This document shows, in pieces, positions 17,911 to 25,439 of a DNA stretch of 64,000 nt (position 1 is its first letter; the number at the start of each line of letters is the position of its first letter). Made by a program: the position numbers and the translations under genes. A model generated the notes under the pieces. The model saw only the letters and a program-made list of their open reading frames with translations. It was not told where the DNA came from and made no database searches. This DNA comes from a virus. Location of the stretch: IMG/VR virus record IMGVR_UViG_3300034044_000040, positions 21,341-85,340 of that record; one strand, 5' to 3'.

Positions 17911-17925
17911 TTGCAACCCGTTGCA
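17911..17925 (+). repeat. Dispersed palindrome site 5 (TTGCAACCCGTTGCA)
   Basis: Intergenic, 8 bases after the o-spanin stop and upstream of the terminator at 17997. Confidence 0.9.
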
Positions 17926-17996
17926 CAAGGTGGTAGGTATTAGGGGACATCATGTTCATATTTGCCGTTTTGCATGATGCTGGTTGAACACTCTAT

Positions 17997-18035
17997 ACGC
18001 CTCGCAGGGTTCGCGCCCGCGAGGCGTCACTTTTT
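17997..18035 (+). terminator. Rho-independent terminator ending the late lysis operon
   Basis: Perfect 9-bp stem ACGCCTCGC / GCGAGGCGT (17997-18005 with 18019-18027), followed by CACTTTTTAC. It separates the lysis genes from the first early-type promoter. Confidence 0.85.
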
Positions 18036-18075
18036 ACAGACCAAGTGTTCACTGAATAATCATTCATTTTTTCTC

Positions 18076-18103
18076 TTGCAAATAATCGTGGTTGTGGTAT
18101 TGT
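18076..18103 (+). promoter_or_regulatory. Early-type phage promoter P1
   Basis: TTGCAA (18076-18081), 16-bp spacer with the conserved AATCGTGGTTGTGG, and TATTGT (18098-18103) with TGG directly upstream (extended -10). It drives the AAA+ gene. Confidence 0.85.
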
Positions 18104-18144
18104 GATCTTGTCGAAAGGTTAATTACACACATAGAGAGGGTACC

Positions 18145-19872
18145 ATGACTAACATTCCAACGACTACTACCATGACGCAAGAGCAAGCGGAGCAGCGTAA
18201 CGCTGATGCGTTCAACGAAAAGCTCCGCGTGCTTGACGCCGCAGCGTGTGGCGTCATCCTTTGCCGCACACGTGAACCACATCGCGCCATCGAGGCCGTT
18301 CGCAACTATGCGTTTTCCCGTGAAGGTATGGGATTTTCAAACTGGACGCCACTTTACGGATGGGAAACCTATGATCGGGCTGATCCACTGAAAGACCCGG
18401 ACACGGACGGTGAGCAGAACCCAGTGCCCGCCTTGCACAAAATCGGCGGCATCGGGTCGGGGCAGGGTATGCCCAACGGTTTCTATACCGTATTTTTCCC
18501 GCATTTCTGGCTCAAGGATAATGTGGGCGCACGGGTGCCAATCATCTATACGCTGAAAGAATACGTGCGCCTGTTCTCTGAGACAAAGCGCCGCCTCGTG
18601 CTGATCGCACCGGTCGGGTACACATTGCCCACAGAGATCGCGGAAGATGTCGTGGTTCTAGATTTCGATACACCCAGCTTTGCAGAATTGCGGGCCAGTC
18701 TCGATTTCCTTCTGGACACGCTGGCAAACAATCCGAACATCGGCGACGATAGCAAGCGCCGCGTCGTGGCCAAGGGTATCTCGAACATAAGCGACGAGGA
18801 CAAGCGCCGTATCGTGGCTGCGGGCATGGGCATGAGCCAGCAGGAATTCGAGACCGCAGTGAGCCGCGCCCTTGTCACATATCGCAGGCAGCTCCCTGCC
18901 CTTCCGATTGACGGCATCGTTGACGAGGTTATGTCGGTGAAAACCGAGGTGGTCAAACGCTCCGAGGTTCTTGAGGTCATGCCAACCACGGGCATGGATC
19001 AGGTCGGCGGGCTGGATAACCTGAAGGAATGGGTTGTGAAGCGCAGGGCGTGTTTCTCTACCGAGGCGAAAGAATTCGGCATTGAGGCACCGAAAGGGGC
19101 TGGTCTGTTCGGACCTCCGGGGACCGGCAAAAGCCTCAGCGCCAAGGCCATCGCGTCCTCACTCGGGCTGCCCCTGATCAAGTTTGACGTGGGCCGCGTG
19201 TTCCAGTCCCTTGTCGGGCAATCTGAGGAGCGTGTCAGGGCATCCCTGAAGATGCTCGACAGTCTCGCGCCCTGCGTCGTTTTGCTGGACGAGATTGACA
19301 AAGCCTTCCAAACCAACTCAGGCGGCGATAGCGGGGTATCCCAGCGCGTGCTCGGGGCCATCTTGACCCACATGCAGGAAAGTAGCTCCCCTATCTTCTG
19401 GGTGTTCTCAGCCAACCGTGTTGACCGGCTTCCACCTGAATTGCTGCGCAGGGGTCGCTTGGATGAAATATTCGCGGTCACGGTTCCGGACGAGGACGAG
19501 CGGCTGGAAATCCTGAAAATCCATCTGAACAAGCGCAAGCAAAAGGCGGATGATATTCCGGAACTCGACGCCGCCGTCGCAGCATCAGAAGGGTACGTGC
19601 CTGCGGAAATTGAACAGGCGGTCAAGGATGCGCTGATCGAGGCGTTCACCAACGGTGGAGCTATCACTGGACCACTGATCGCGGAGCAGCTGGCGAACAT
19701 GAAACCATTGTCTGAGGCGTTCGCGGAAGATTTCAACGCCATGCAGCAATGGGCGGAAAACAATGCACGCCCTGCGTCGGCGCGGATCAAGCGGGCCTTA
19801 CCGCTGGTTCGGGATCGCGCAAGCCGCCCCTCCTCAGCAGGTGGCGGGCGTGCGGTACAGATTGGGGCATAG
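18145..19872 (+). CDS. Ycf46-like AAA+ ATPase
   Basis: A 575-residue protein. The N-terminal ~270 residues lack an obvious enzyme motif (LVLIAPVGYTLPTEIAEDVVVLDF segment), then comes DQVGGLDNLKEWVVKR and a full AAA module: Walker A GPPGTGKS (~323-330), Walker B VVLLDEID (~377-384), sensor SAN, arginine fingers in LLRRGRLDE. N-domain pattern plus GGLDNLKEW match the Ycf46 family of cyanobacteria and plastids. It lies upstream of DUF1257 and DUF2997 genes, its usual partners. Its role in phages is unknown; remodelling of a host complex is plausible. Confidence 0.85.
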   Translation: MTNIPTTTTMTQEQAEQRNADAFNEKLRVLDAAACGVILCRTREPHRAIEAVRNYAFSREGMGFSNWTPLYGWETYDRADPLKDPDTDGEQNPVPALHKIGGIGSGQGMPNGFYTVFFPHFWLKDNVGARVPIIYTLKEYVRLFSETKRRLVLIAPVGYTLPTEIAEDVVVLDFDTPSFAELRASLDFLLDTLANNPNIGDDSKRRVVAKGISNISDEDKRRIVAAGMGMSQQEFETAVSRALVTYRRQLPALPIDGIVDEVMSVKTEVVKRSEVLEVMPTTGMDQVGGLDNLKEWVVKRRACFSTEAKEFGIEAPKGAGLFGPPGTGKSLSAKAIASSLGLPLIKFDVGRVFQSLVGQSEERVRASLKMLDSLAPCVVLLDEIDKAFQTNSGGDSGVSQRVLGAILTHMQESSSPIFWVFSANRVDRLPPELLRRGRLDEIFAVTVPDEDERLEILKIHLNKRKQKADDIPELDAAVAASEGYVPAEIEQAVKDALIEAFTNGGAITGPLIAEQLANMKPLSEAFAEDFNAMQQWAENNARPASARIKRALPLVRDRASRPSSAGGGRAVQIGA

Positions 19873-19880
19873 GTACCCTC

Positions 19881-19964
19881 ACGCGCCTGTCCCTTTCGAT
19901 GAATGGCAGGCGCGTGCGCCCCAATACCCGGTGGGAGCTAACCCCTCCCACCGGGGCCTTATTT
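19881..19964 (+). terminator. Tandem terminator hairpins after AAA+ gene
   Basis: The first stem is ACGCGCCTG / CAGGCGCGT (19881-19889 with 19907-19915). The second is the 11-bp CCCGGTGGGAG / CTCCCACCGGG (19927-19937 with 19945-19955), followed by GCCTTATTT. Confidence 0.75.
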
Positions 19965-19985
19965 CCGATGTTATAGGAGGCCAAT

Positions 19986-20645
19986 ATGCTATTACACACG
20001 ACAACCGGGTCTGAGACCTTCGACACAGGGTCATGCAAGTACCAAGTCGTGGTCATGCCCACGAGAAATCTGAGGTTACCAAAAGAGGTGTTCATTTCCA
20101 TGGCTGCACGGTCACCGGGTAATGAATGTAATATACGGACCGCGAGGATGCAGAAGATAGCGGTGGTAGCGGGGTCCATGGTCGATTTCGGGACTTGGTG
20201 GCAGTCGGTATATGAGGTACCAGACGGCCTGATACTCAAGGTGTTCGGACAGCGAACCATGCGTGCAAGCTCATATGGTGCGCGTGGTGGTAACCTCACG
20301 CAAACGGGCGCGCTGTTAATCAAAACAAGAGCGGATGCAGCCCTGAGAAGTATTCAATGTCAGACGACCGGGAACACGCGCGCCACGTTCAGCGATGTCA
20401 GGATCGAGGGACGATTTGACGTATTGTCGCTCAGGGATGCGGTGCAACAAGGGGTGATCATAAACATGTCCTATGCAAAACAGTTCGTTGCACATCAGGA
20501 TATTGCTGCCCTGTTCAGGGAAACCCTGATGGATGCGGAGATCGCTGCCCCGGCACAGGCTGCAACGGTGACGGTTCGCAATGATGAAGGTAATGAGGTG
20601 CAGATAACGACAAGAAAACGACGCCGCGCCATAAATTTCGATTAA
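19986..20645 (+). CDS. Unknown protein in the Ycf46 cassette
   Basis: A 219-residue protein with a strong ribosome-binding site (AGGAGG at 19976). No catalytic motif or membrane segment is seen. The C-terminus is basic (TTRKRRRAINFD), and several Gln/Asn-rich strands suggest an alpha/beta fold. It sits after the terminators that follow the AAA+ gene and before promoter P2, so it depends on read-through from P1. Confidence 0.6.
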   Translation: MLLHTTTGSETFDTGSCKYQVVVMPTRNLRLPKEVFISMAARSPGNECNIRTARMQKIAVVAGSMVDFGTWWQSVYEVPDGLILKVFGQRTMRASSYGARGGNLTQTGALLIKTRADAALRSIQCQTTGNTRATFSDVRIEGRFDVLSLRDAVQQGVIINMSYAKQFVAHQDIAALFRETLMDAEIAAPAQAATVTVRNDEGNEVQITTRKRRRAINFD

Positions 20646-20653
20646 AATATGTC

Positions 20654-20681
20654 TTGCAAATAATCGTGGCCGTGGTATTAT
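20654..20681 (+). promoter_or_regulatory. Early-type phage promoter P2
   Basis: TTGCAA (20654-20659), 16-bp spacer with AATCGTGGCCGTGG, TATTAT (20676-20681). A downstream ATCAGAGAGAAAGG resembles the shared initial transcribed sequence. Confidence 0.85.
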
Positions 20682-20713
20682 AAAGTATAGATCAGAGAGA
20701 AAGGAAAACATCT

Positions 20714-21181
20714 ATGTCACACACAACAACTCTTCGCGGGGTTCAGATCACGAACCCAACAGCCATTCAGCGTGCAGTCGCAGACCTTGTTAGTCAAGGC
20801 ATCCAGATCGAGCTTCTGGAAAACGCGACACCGCGCATGTATTACAAGCGCCAAGAAAACGAAATTGGCAAATGCGACTACGTGCTCAAAATCGCAAACT
20901 CACGCTATGACGTGGGGCTGAAGTGGAACGCCAAGGAAAAGCAGTACGACGCAATCATGGACACATGGGCCGGTGAGGTGGCTGGTCAAATTGGCGCGAC
21001 CTGCCCTGCACCCCGTGATGCGGGCAAACAAGGTGAGCACGCCATCGGAAAATTCACCCAGCGTTACCTCCTGCACGCCGCGAAGATTTCGGCGATGAAT
21101 GAGGGGTATTCCGTTATCGGTGAAAACATCGGTGATGATGGTGCCATCCAGCTGGAACTCGCAGTGGACAATTACGCATAG
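20714..21181 (+). CDS. DUF1257 (Ycf35-like) protein
   Basis: A 155-residue protein. Family hallmarks are the MSHTT start, YDVGLKWNAKEKQYDAI in the middle, FTQRYLLHAAKI, and the closing GYSVIGENIGDDGAIQLEL. DUF1257/Ycf35 genes occur in cyanobacteria, plastids and various bacteria, often near a Ycf46-type ATPase and a DUF2997 gene, as here. The biochemical function is not established. Confidence 0.8.
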   Translation: MSHTTTLRGVQITNPTAIQRAVADLVSQGIQIELLENATPRMYYKRQENEIGKCDYVLKIANSRYDVGLKWNAKEKQYDAIMDTWAGEVAGQIGATCPAPRDAGKQGEHAIGKFTQRYLLHAAKISAMNEGYSVIGENIGDDGAIQLELAVDNYA

Positions 21182-21231
21182 TCAAAACTGACCGTGCGGA
21201 CAAATCGTAGATTAGAAAGAAGGATAACGAC

Positions 21232-21435
21232 ATGAAAACGATCACAGTGACAATTCCACAGTATGGATCACCAAAGGTGGAGGCCAATGGTTTTGACGGT
21301 GAGGGTTGTGCAGCCGCCACCAAGCCGATTGAACAGGCCCTGTCCGGAAACATCAAAGCTGATGTGGAATACAAGCCGGAATGGTCAAACCCGGAAACCC
21401 ACTCAGAGCATGAGGAGGAAACCCTGAAATGGTAA
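21232..21435 (+). CDS. DUF2997-like small protein
   Basis: A 67-residue protein. VTIPQYGSPKVEANGFDGEGCAAATKPIEQAL fits the DUF2997 pattern (beta hairpin, GF.G..C, helix ending in EQALG/S). It belongs to the Ycf46-DUF1257-DUF2997 cassette. GAAAGAAGGA precedes the ATG. Confidence 0.75.
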   Translation: MKTITVTIPQYGSPKVEANGFDGEGCAAATKPIEQALSGNIKADVEYKPEWSNPETHSEHEEETLKW

Positions 21436-21776
21436 CGCAGGTGATCACGATCACTCGGGACGGGGTTCTGTCGGGTTTGCAAGTCAAACCCGGCAAGGGC
21501 TTGGACCTTCGCCAATTCGGAAAGGCAGATATAGTCCGCGCATCTGAAATCGCGTGGGATGGTGAAGTACAAGCGTGGTTCGTTGACGTCATACAGGAGG
21601 CCGGTCGGGGTAAACTCACAGTCGCCAAGTGGCGCAAGGCTGGATTGCAGGGTGATCCTGCTCACGCGAATAGCACTGAAGCTGATGATGAGGTATACAT
21701 GTTCGACGGTTACGACGACGCCGTGGCAGCAGAAATCGAGTATCTCAACGCGCTCCGGTGGCAGGGTATCTACTGA
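21429..21776 (+). CDS. Unknown partner of the DUF1257/DUF2997 pair
   Basis: A 115-residue protein overlapping the DUF2997 gene by 7 bases, with GAGGAGG just upstream. The pattern is VLSGLQVKPGKGLDLRQFGKAD, then IVRASEIAWDGEVQAWFVDV and GKLTVAKWRKAG. I believe similar proteins accompany DUF1257/DUF2997 genes elsewhere, but this is from memory. Its function is unknown. Confidence 0.65.
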   Translation: MVTQVITITRDGVLSGLQVKPGKGLDLRQFGKADIVRASEIAWDGEVQAWFVDVIQEAGRGKLTVAKWRKAGLQGDPAHANSTEADDEVYMFDGYDDAVAAEIEYLNALRWQGIY

Positions 21777-22118
21777 TCCCGAAAACTTTTCGTTGCAACC
21801 CGTTGCATAATTCAAGACAGCCAAAGGGCACGACGGAAATGTACACAAGCTATGGGGAGTGCTGATAATGTGCTCCCCACATATGGTGTAAAGGGGAAAA
21901 TCTGATAAAATTTATACCGCTCACAAAATGATTGACGTATACCAAATTGTTGCACATAGTGGGCGACACCTGCCAGACATCCCGAACCGATACAGGGCAA
22001 AATAATTGGCAGGTATTCAACCTTAACAGAGCTGGGCGCGAACCCGTTCTGTAGCTAAAACGGCAGGATCACCCTGCATATGTATGAAGCACGGCCTTTC
22101 GCGGGCCATTGATAACGT
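21777..22118 (+). other. Gene-free interval upstream of the replication initiator
   Basis: This 342-base stretch holds no convincing gene. It carries palindrome site 6 and a weak possible promoter: TTGACG (21932-21937), 17 bases, CATAGT (21955-21960). It also has AT-rich patches at 21880-21930 and small hairpins (GCAGG / CCCTGC near 22063). Confidence 0.6.
21793..21807 (+). repeat. Dispersed palindrome site 6 (TTGCAACCCGTTGCA)
   Basis: Exact intergenic copy 16 bases after the end of the Ycf46 cassette. Confidence 0.9.
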
Positions 22119-23627
22119 ATGGGCACACCGATAATGAATAACACAGAGAGCGTCGTAATCAATTTTGATCCGATAGGGCCAACACGTGTTGGGGACAAAT
22201 TTGAAAGAGGGCTGTCGGGTGACAAGATAACACCCCTTGATCGCCAGAGCGTTGTGCAACATTTGAGCCGGGTGTGGAGAGCGCACCTCACACCCACAGA
22301 GGGATGGGTGATGTTGTATATCCTAGACAGATCAGTTGATTGGGGTAAACCCACATTTAAGGCGAGCCATGGCAACGTGATAAATGGTGCACCCGGATAT
22401 GCAGGCGTCGGCATGGGTAGATCAGCTTACCTCAGCGTGTTATCCTCTTTGGAGAAAAAAGGGGCCATTATCCGGAAGCCTTTGGCAAAATGCACAGAGA
22501 TCGGCATAAATTTTAAGTGGAACCCGGAGGATAAAACCATGTTGCTGCCCGTTCCAAAGCGCAAGCAGTCCGGAAAACAGGACGCCTCACCCGTCCGGAA
22601 AACCGGACTATACCCGTCCGGAAAACCGGACACAGAAGAAAGAGAGTTAAAGAAAGAAAGTACCCTTACCGGATCGCCTTCGGCTCACCGGGGTGGTTTT
22701 GAAAATTCTCTTTCCGGAAAAGACAAAAAACCAGAAATTTTGCCGGACGAAAATTGCAACCCGTTGCAGCGGGGCAAAGAGGCCACAGACACCATCCGGG
22801 ATCGGCTGACTACCATGCAATCTTCGATGACACGCAAAACAGTTGTGGCTGCGGAAGTCTCGAAAACAAAAAAGAAACCGAACGCCGCCGACATGGAGCG
22901 CGTGTTCGTGCTCGCAATGAAAGAAACTTTTCCAGACATCAACCACGTGCGGTGGGGCAAGGTTCAGAAGGCTAAGGTGAAACGTGCGATGGCTGCATAT
23001 TCTTTTGACAACACGATCACGCTTCCCGCTCTGATCGACTGGGGCGTCAGAAACTGGAAACCTCTGCTATCCGGACCCTTCAGTTTCATGACAAACGCCT
23101 GTGACGTGCCCTCGATAAATTATCTGCTGTCGGAGGGCGTGACCCGGCTTTTGGCCAGTGCATACGCGAGCAAATCCCTAAAGGCCCTCGCGAACGATTT
23201 TGAGGTGGACGAATTGACCCGCCTGAAGGCACGCGGCATGACTGAGGAAGAGGCCCTCGCACATATCGGCGAGGCCCGCGCGGCGCGCAGGATGCGTGAG
23301 GAGAACGAGAAAATAAAGCGGGATGCTGCAAATAAGCTGGCACAGGCTGCGGATAGAGAAGATCGCGCGGCGCGTCTTGAGGGTATCGGGGAAAAACTTC
23401 TGGAGGCTGGGGTGCCCGTCACTCCGGTTGCCGCGAAAAAACCGGGGCAGGTGTGGGGTGGTCAGGCCATACCGCATCCCGATAGTCCAGCGATGCGAGA
23501 AAAACGCAGACTTGCCCGTGCCTACACAGAGAGGGTTGAAACACCTGCACAAACAAGGACACCTCGCAAGTGGGAAGATGTGGTCGCATTGAGAAATGCT
23601 GCTCGGGGTACAAATCAAGATGACTGA
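22119..23627 (+). CDS. Replication initiator, O-like winged-helix protein
   Basis: A 502-residue protein. Residues ~35-130 resemble a phage replication-protein-O winged helix (DRSVDWGKPTFKAS, GMGRSAYLSVLSSLEKKGAIIRK). The middle is Lys/Ser-rich and low complexity, encoded by three iterons. The C-terminal half is helical and charged, with a long Arg/Glu/Ala helix near 385-420. It lies directly upstream of a loader-like gene and a DnaB-like helicase, the lambda O-P order. ATG 22134 is an alternative start; neither has a strong Shine-Dalgarno. Confidence 0.75.
   Translation: MGTPIMNNTESVVINFDPIGPTRVGDKFERGLSGDKITPLDRQSVVQHLSRVWRAHLTPTEGWVMLYILDRSVDWGKPTFKASHGNVINGAPGYAGVGMGRSAYLSVLSSLEKKGAIIRKPLAKCTEIGINFKWNPEDKTMLLPVPKRKQSGKQDASPVRKTGLYPSGKPDTEERELKKESTLTGSPSAHRGGFENSLSGKDKKPEILPDENCNPLQRGKEATDTIRDRLTTMQSSMTRKTVVAAEVSKTKKKPNAADMERVFVLAMKETFPDINHVRWGKVQKAKVKRAMAAYSFDNTITLPALIDWGVRNWKPLLSGPFSFMTNACDVPSINYLLSEGVTRLLASAYASKSLKALANDFEVDELTRLKARGMTEEEALAHIGEARAARRMREENEKIKRDAANKLAQAADREDRAARLEGIGEKLLEAGVPVTPVAAKKPGQVWGGQAIPHPDSPAMREKRRLARAYTERVETPAQTRTPRKWEDVVALRNAARGTNQDD
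22568..22631 (+). repeat. Iterons: three GTCCGGAAAACMGGAC repeats, candidate replication origin
   Basis: Three 16-base units at 22568-22583, 22593-22608 and 22616-22631 (spacing 25 and 23 bases). Units 2 and 3 are identical; unit 1 differs at one base. Each is itself an inverted repeat (GTCCGG, AAAA, CCGGAC). A partial copy, TTCCGGAAAAGAC, lies in the AT-rich stretch 22696-22750. The layout resembles the lambda ori inside gene O. Confidence 0.75.
22754..22768 (+). repeat. Dispersed palindrome site 7 (TTGCAACCCGTTGCA)
   Basis: Exact copy within the initiator gene, about 120 bases after the iterons, read C-N-P-L-Q. Confidence 0.9.
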
Positions 23628-24153
23628 GCTTGAAACCCATCATAGAAAATCGCTGACGGATGCCGGGATCGGGGCCGTGTATCACGATCAGGGGTTGTCC
23701 GATGCTGGCACGCAGGGCGAAACCCTGAAGAAATTTTTGATCAGCGGCGGCGGTGACGAAATGAAGTATCAGGGGGGCAGCCTCATGCTGCACGGGTATT
23801 CCCGCAATGCAGTCACACTTCTGGCACGGGCGCTTCACCTACACGGGTGTGGTGTTCGCATGGTCAGCCTATCAAAACTGGTCACGCTGCGCCGCCGCAA
23901 TAACGAGGCGTGGGAGGACATCGTGGATTGCAGGGCACTGTTCATCATTCCGGCGCAAACCAACCGTGACAATCCGCTATCCCCTTGGCAGGCAGACGAG
24001 ACGGAAGATTTCCTGCTCACCCGTGCACAGGGACAAAAATCCGTCGTCATGTGTTTCGATGACGCACTTCCAGAAAAACCTTGGTGGTCTGATGACTTCC
24101 TGAAATCACTTGCAAAATATGCAACCGTGATGAACGCCGGAGACAAAAAATGA
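23620..24153 (+). CDS. Helicase-loader-like protein with degenerate P-loop
   Basis: A 177-residue protein starting at ATG 23620, overlapping the initiator's stop. The segment GGSLMLHGYSRNAVTLLARALHLHGCGVRMVSLSKL aligns by eye with the DnaC/IstB pattern (LxGxxGTGKThLAxAL), but the Gly-Lys-Thr is replaced. Its place between initiator and DnaB-like helicase is that of lambda P or DnaC. If it loads helicase, it probably does so without ATP binding. Loader function is inferred. Confidence 0.5.
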   Translation: MTELETHHRKSLTDAGIGAVYHDQGLSDAGTQGETLKKFLISGGGDEMKYQGGSLMLHGYSRNAVTLLARALHLHGCGVRMVSLSKLVTLRRRNNEAWEDIVDCRALFIIPAQTNRDNPLSPWQADETEDFLLTRAQGQKSVVMCFDDALPEKPWWSDDFLKSLAKYATVMNAGDKK

Positions 24154-25439
24154 GTGCAGGTCTACAAACATTATCGGCCCTGATCACGACGCAAAGTCGC
24201 GACCTTTATCGGTCGATGACCACCAATTTTTTCGTTGAAGATGAGGTTCCAGCGTGGAATTTTTTCACGCAATATACGGATCGGTACGGGGCCTTCCCTT
24301 CCCTGCAAGTGATGCAGGAAAACGGGTTTCCTCTACCAGAACCCTCCGGCACCGCTCAGTATCATCGTGATCAGCTGCAAGATCGTTTCGCCTATAATCA
24401 TTGGATGCAACACAGCGAGGAATTTTTCCAGAGGGTGCAGGGTGGTTACATGTCAGAGGCCCGTGACATTCTAGAGGATATTCTGTTCGGATGGCGCGGC
24501 ATGGATACGGTGCGTGATACCTTCACCTTGCAGGATGCCATTTCCATGGTCGTCGAAGATTACCAGATAGCACGCGATCTACACGGGCAGCTGCGTGGTA
24601 TCACATATGGTTGGTCTGAACTGGATGACCGCACCGGCGGGTGCAGGGATGGGGACGTGGCCACCATTGTTGCGAGACCCGGCGCGGGGAAGACGTTCAC
24701 GATCCTCAAGATGGCAGCCCACGCATGGGAGCAGGGAAATCCCGTGGTTGTGGTATCCATGGAGATGAACGCAATAGAGATGGCACGCCGCATACTTTCC
24801 ATGGGATCGGGCGTGTCCGCAGACTTCATCCAACGCGGCACGCTGTCAGAGTGGGGTGAGGAGGTGATGATGGCCAGCGTCGAGCGTGTTGCAAACATGC
24901 CACCTTTTCACCTTTTGGTTGGTAACCTGACGAAATCGGTGCGCGACGTGGACATGCTGATCCAAGAGCACAGCCCACGGGCAGTGTATGTCGATGCAGG
25001 GTACCTGTTGAACCCGGCGGGGAAGAAGCCGGGTGCGAGGCGGTTTGAACTCGCAGCTGAGACCATACGCGAACTCAAAGACCTCGCGATGCGCCGCAGC
25101 AAGCCGATCATCCAGACCGTGCAATTCAATCGACAACAGAAACAAGATGAGGATATGAGCCTAGACAACATCGGGCAAACCGATGAGATCGGGCAAATAA
25201 GCTCACTCGTTCTGGGGATGAAAAAAGGGGCCGCGCCAAATGAGAGCACAAGGCGCAGATACACTGTCGTAAAAAACAGGCATGGTGAAGATTACTGGGG
25301 GTTTGAAACCAATTTCCAGCATTCCCCTTTCAACATGGATTTTATTGACGAAGGTGACGGTGGGGACAACGATCCTGACGGCGAGTATGACGGAACGCAG
25401 GGCGATCAGCCGGTCACAAATGAATGGAGCCGCGTATGA
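24150..25439 (+). CDS. DnaB-like replicative helicase
   Basis: A 429-residue protein. The N-terminal ~130 residues are a shortened helical domain; the RecA-like domain begins with ITYGWSELDDRTGGCRDGD, then Walker A ARPGAGKT (~176-183), PVVVVSMEM (H1a-like), a Walker B strand near YVDAGYLL, and a conserved QFNRQQ segment. It overlaps the loader-like and polymerase genes by 4 bases each, indicating translational coupling. Confidence 0.88.
   Translation: MSAGLQTLSALITTQSRDLYRSMTTNFFVEDEVPAWNFFTQYTDRYGAFPSLQVMQENGFPLPEPSGTAQYHRDQLQDRFAYNHWMQHSEEFFQRVQGGYMSEARDILEDILFGWRGMDTVRDTFTLQDAISMVVEDYQIARDLHGQLRGITYGWSELDDRTGGCRDGDVATIVARPGAGKTFTILKMAAHAWEQGNPVVVVSMEMNAIEMARRILSMGSGVSADFIQRGTLSEWGEEVMMASVERVANMPPFHLLVGNLTKSVRDVDMLIQEHSPRAVYVDAGYLLNPAGKKPGARRFELAAETIRELKDLAMRRSKPIIQTVQFNRQQKQDEDMSLDNIGQTDEIGQISSLVLGMKKGAAPNESTRRRYTVVKNRHGEDYWGFETNFQHSPFNMDFIDEGDGGDNDPDGEYDGTQGDQPVTNEWSRV

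Noticed and set aside
22568-22631. CRISPR-like array at the 16-bp repeats
   Set aside because: Only three units with 7-9 base gaps, all inside a reading frame; iterons explain them better.
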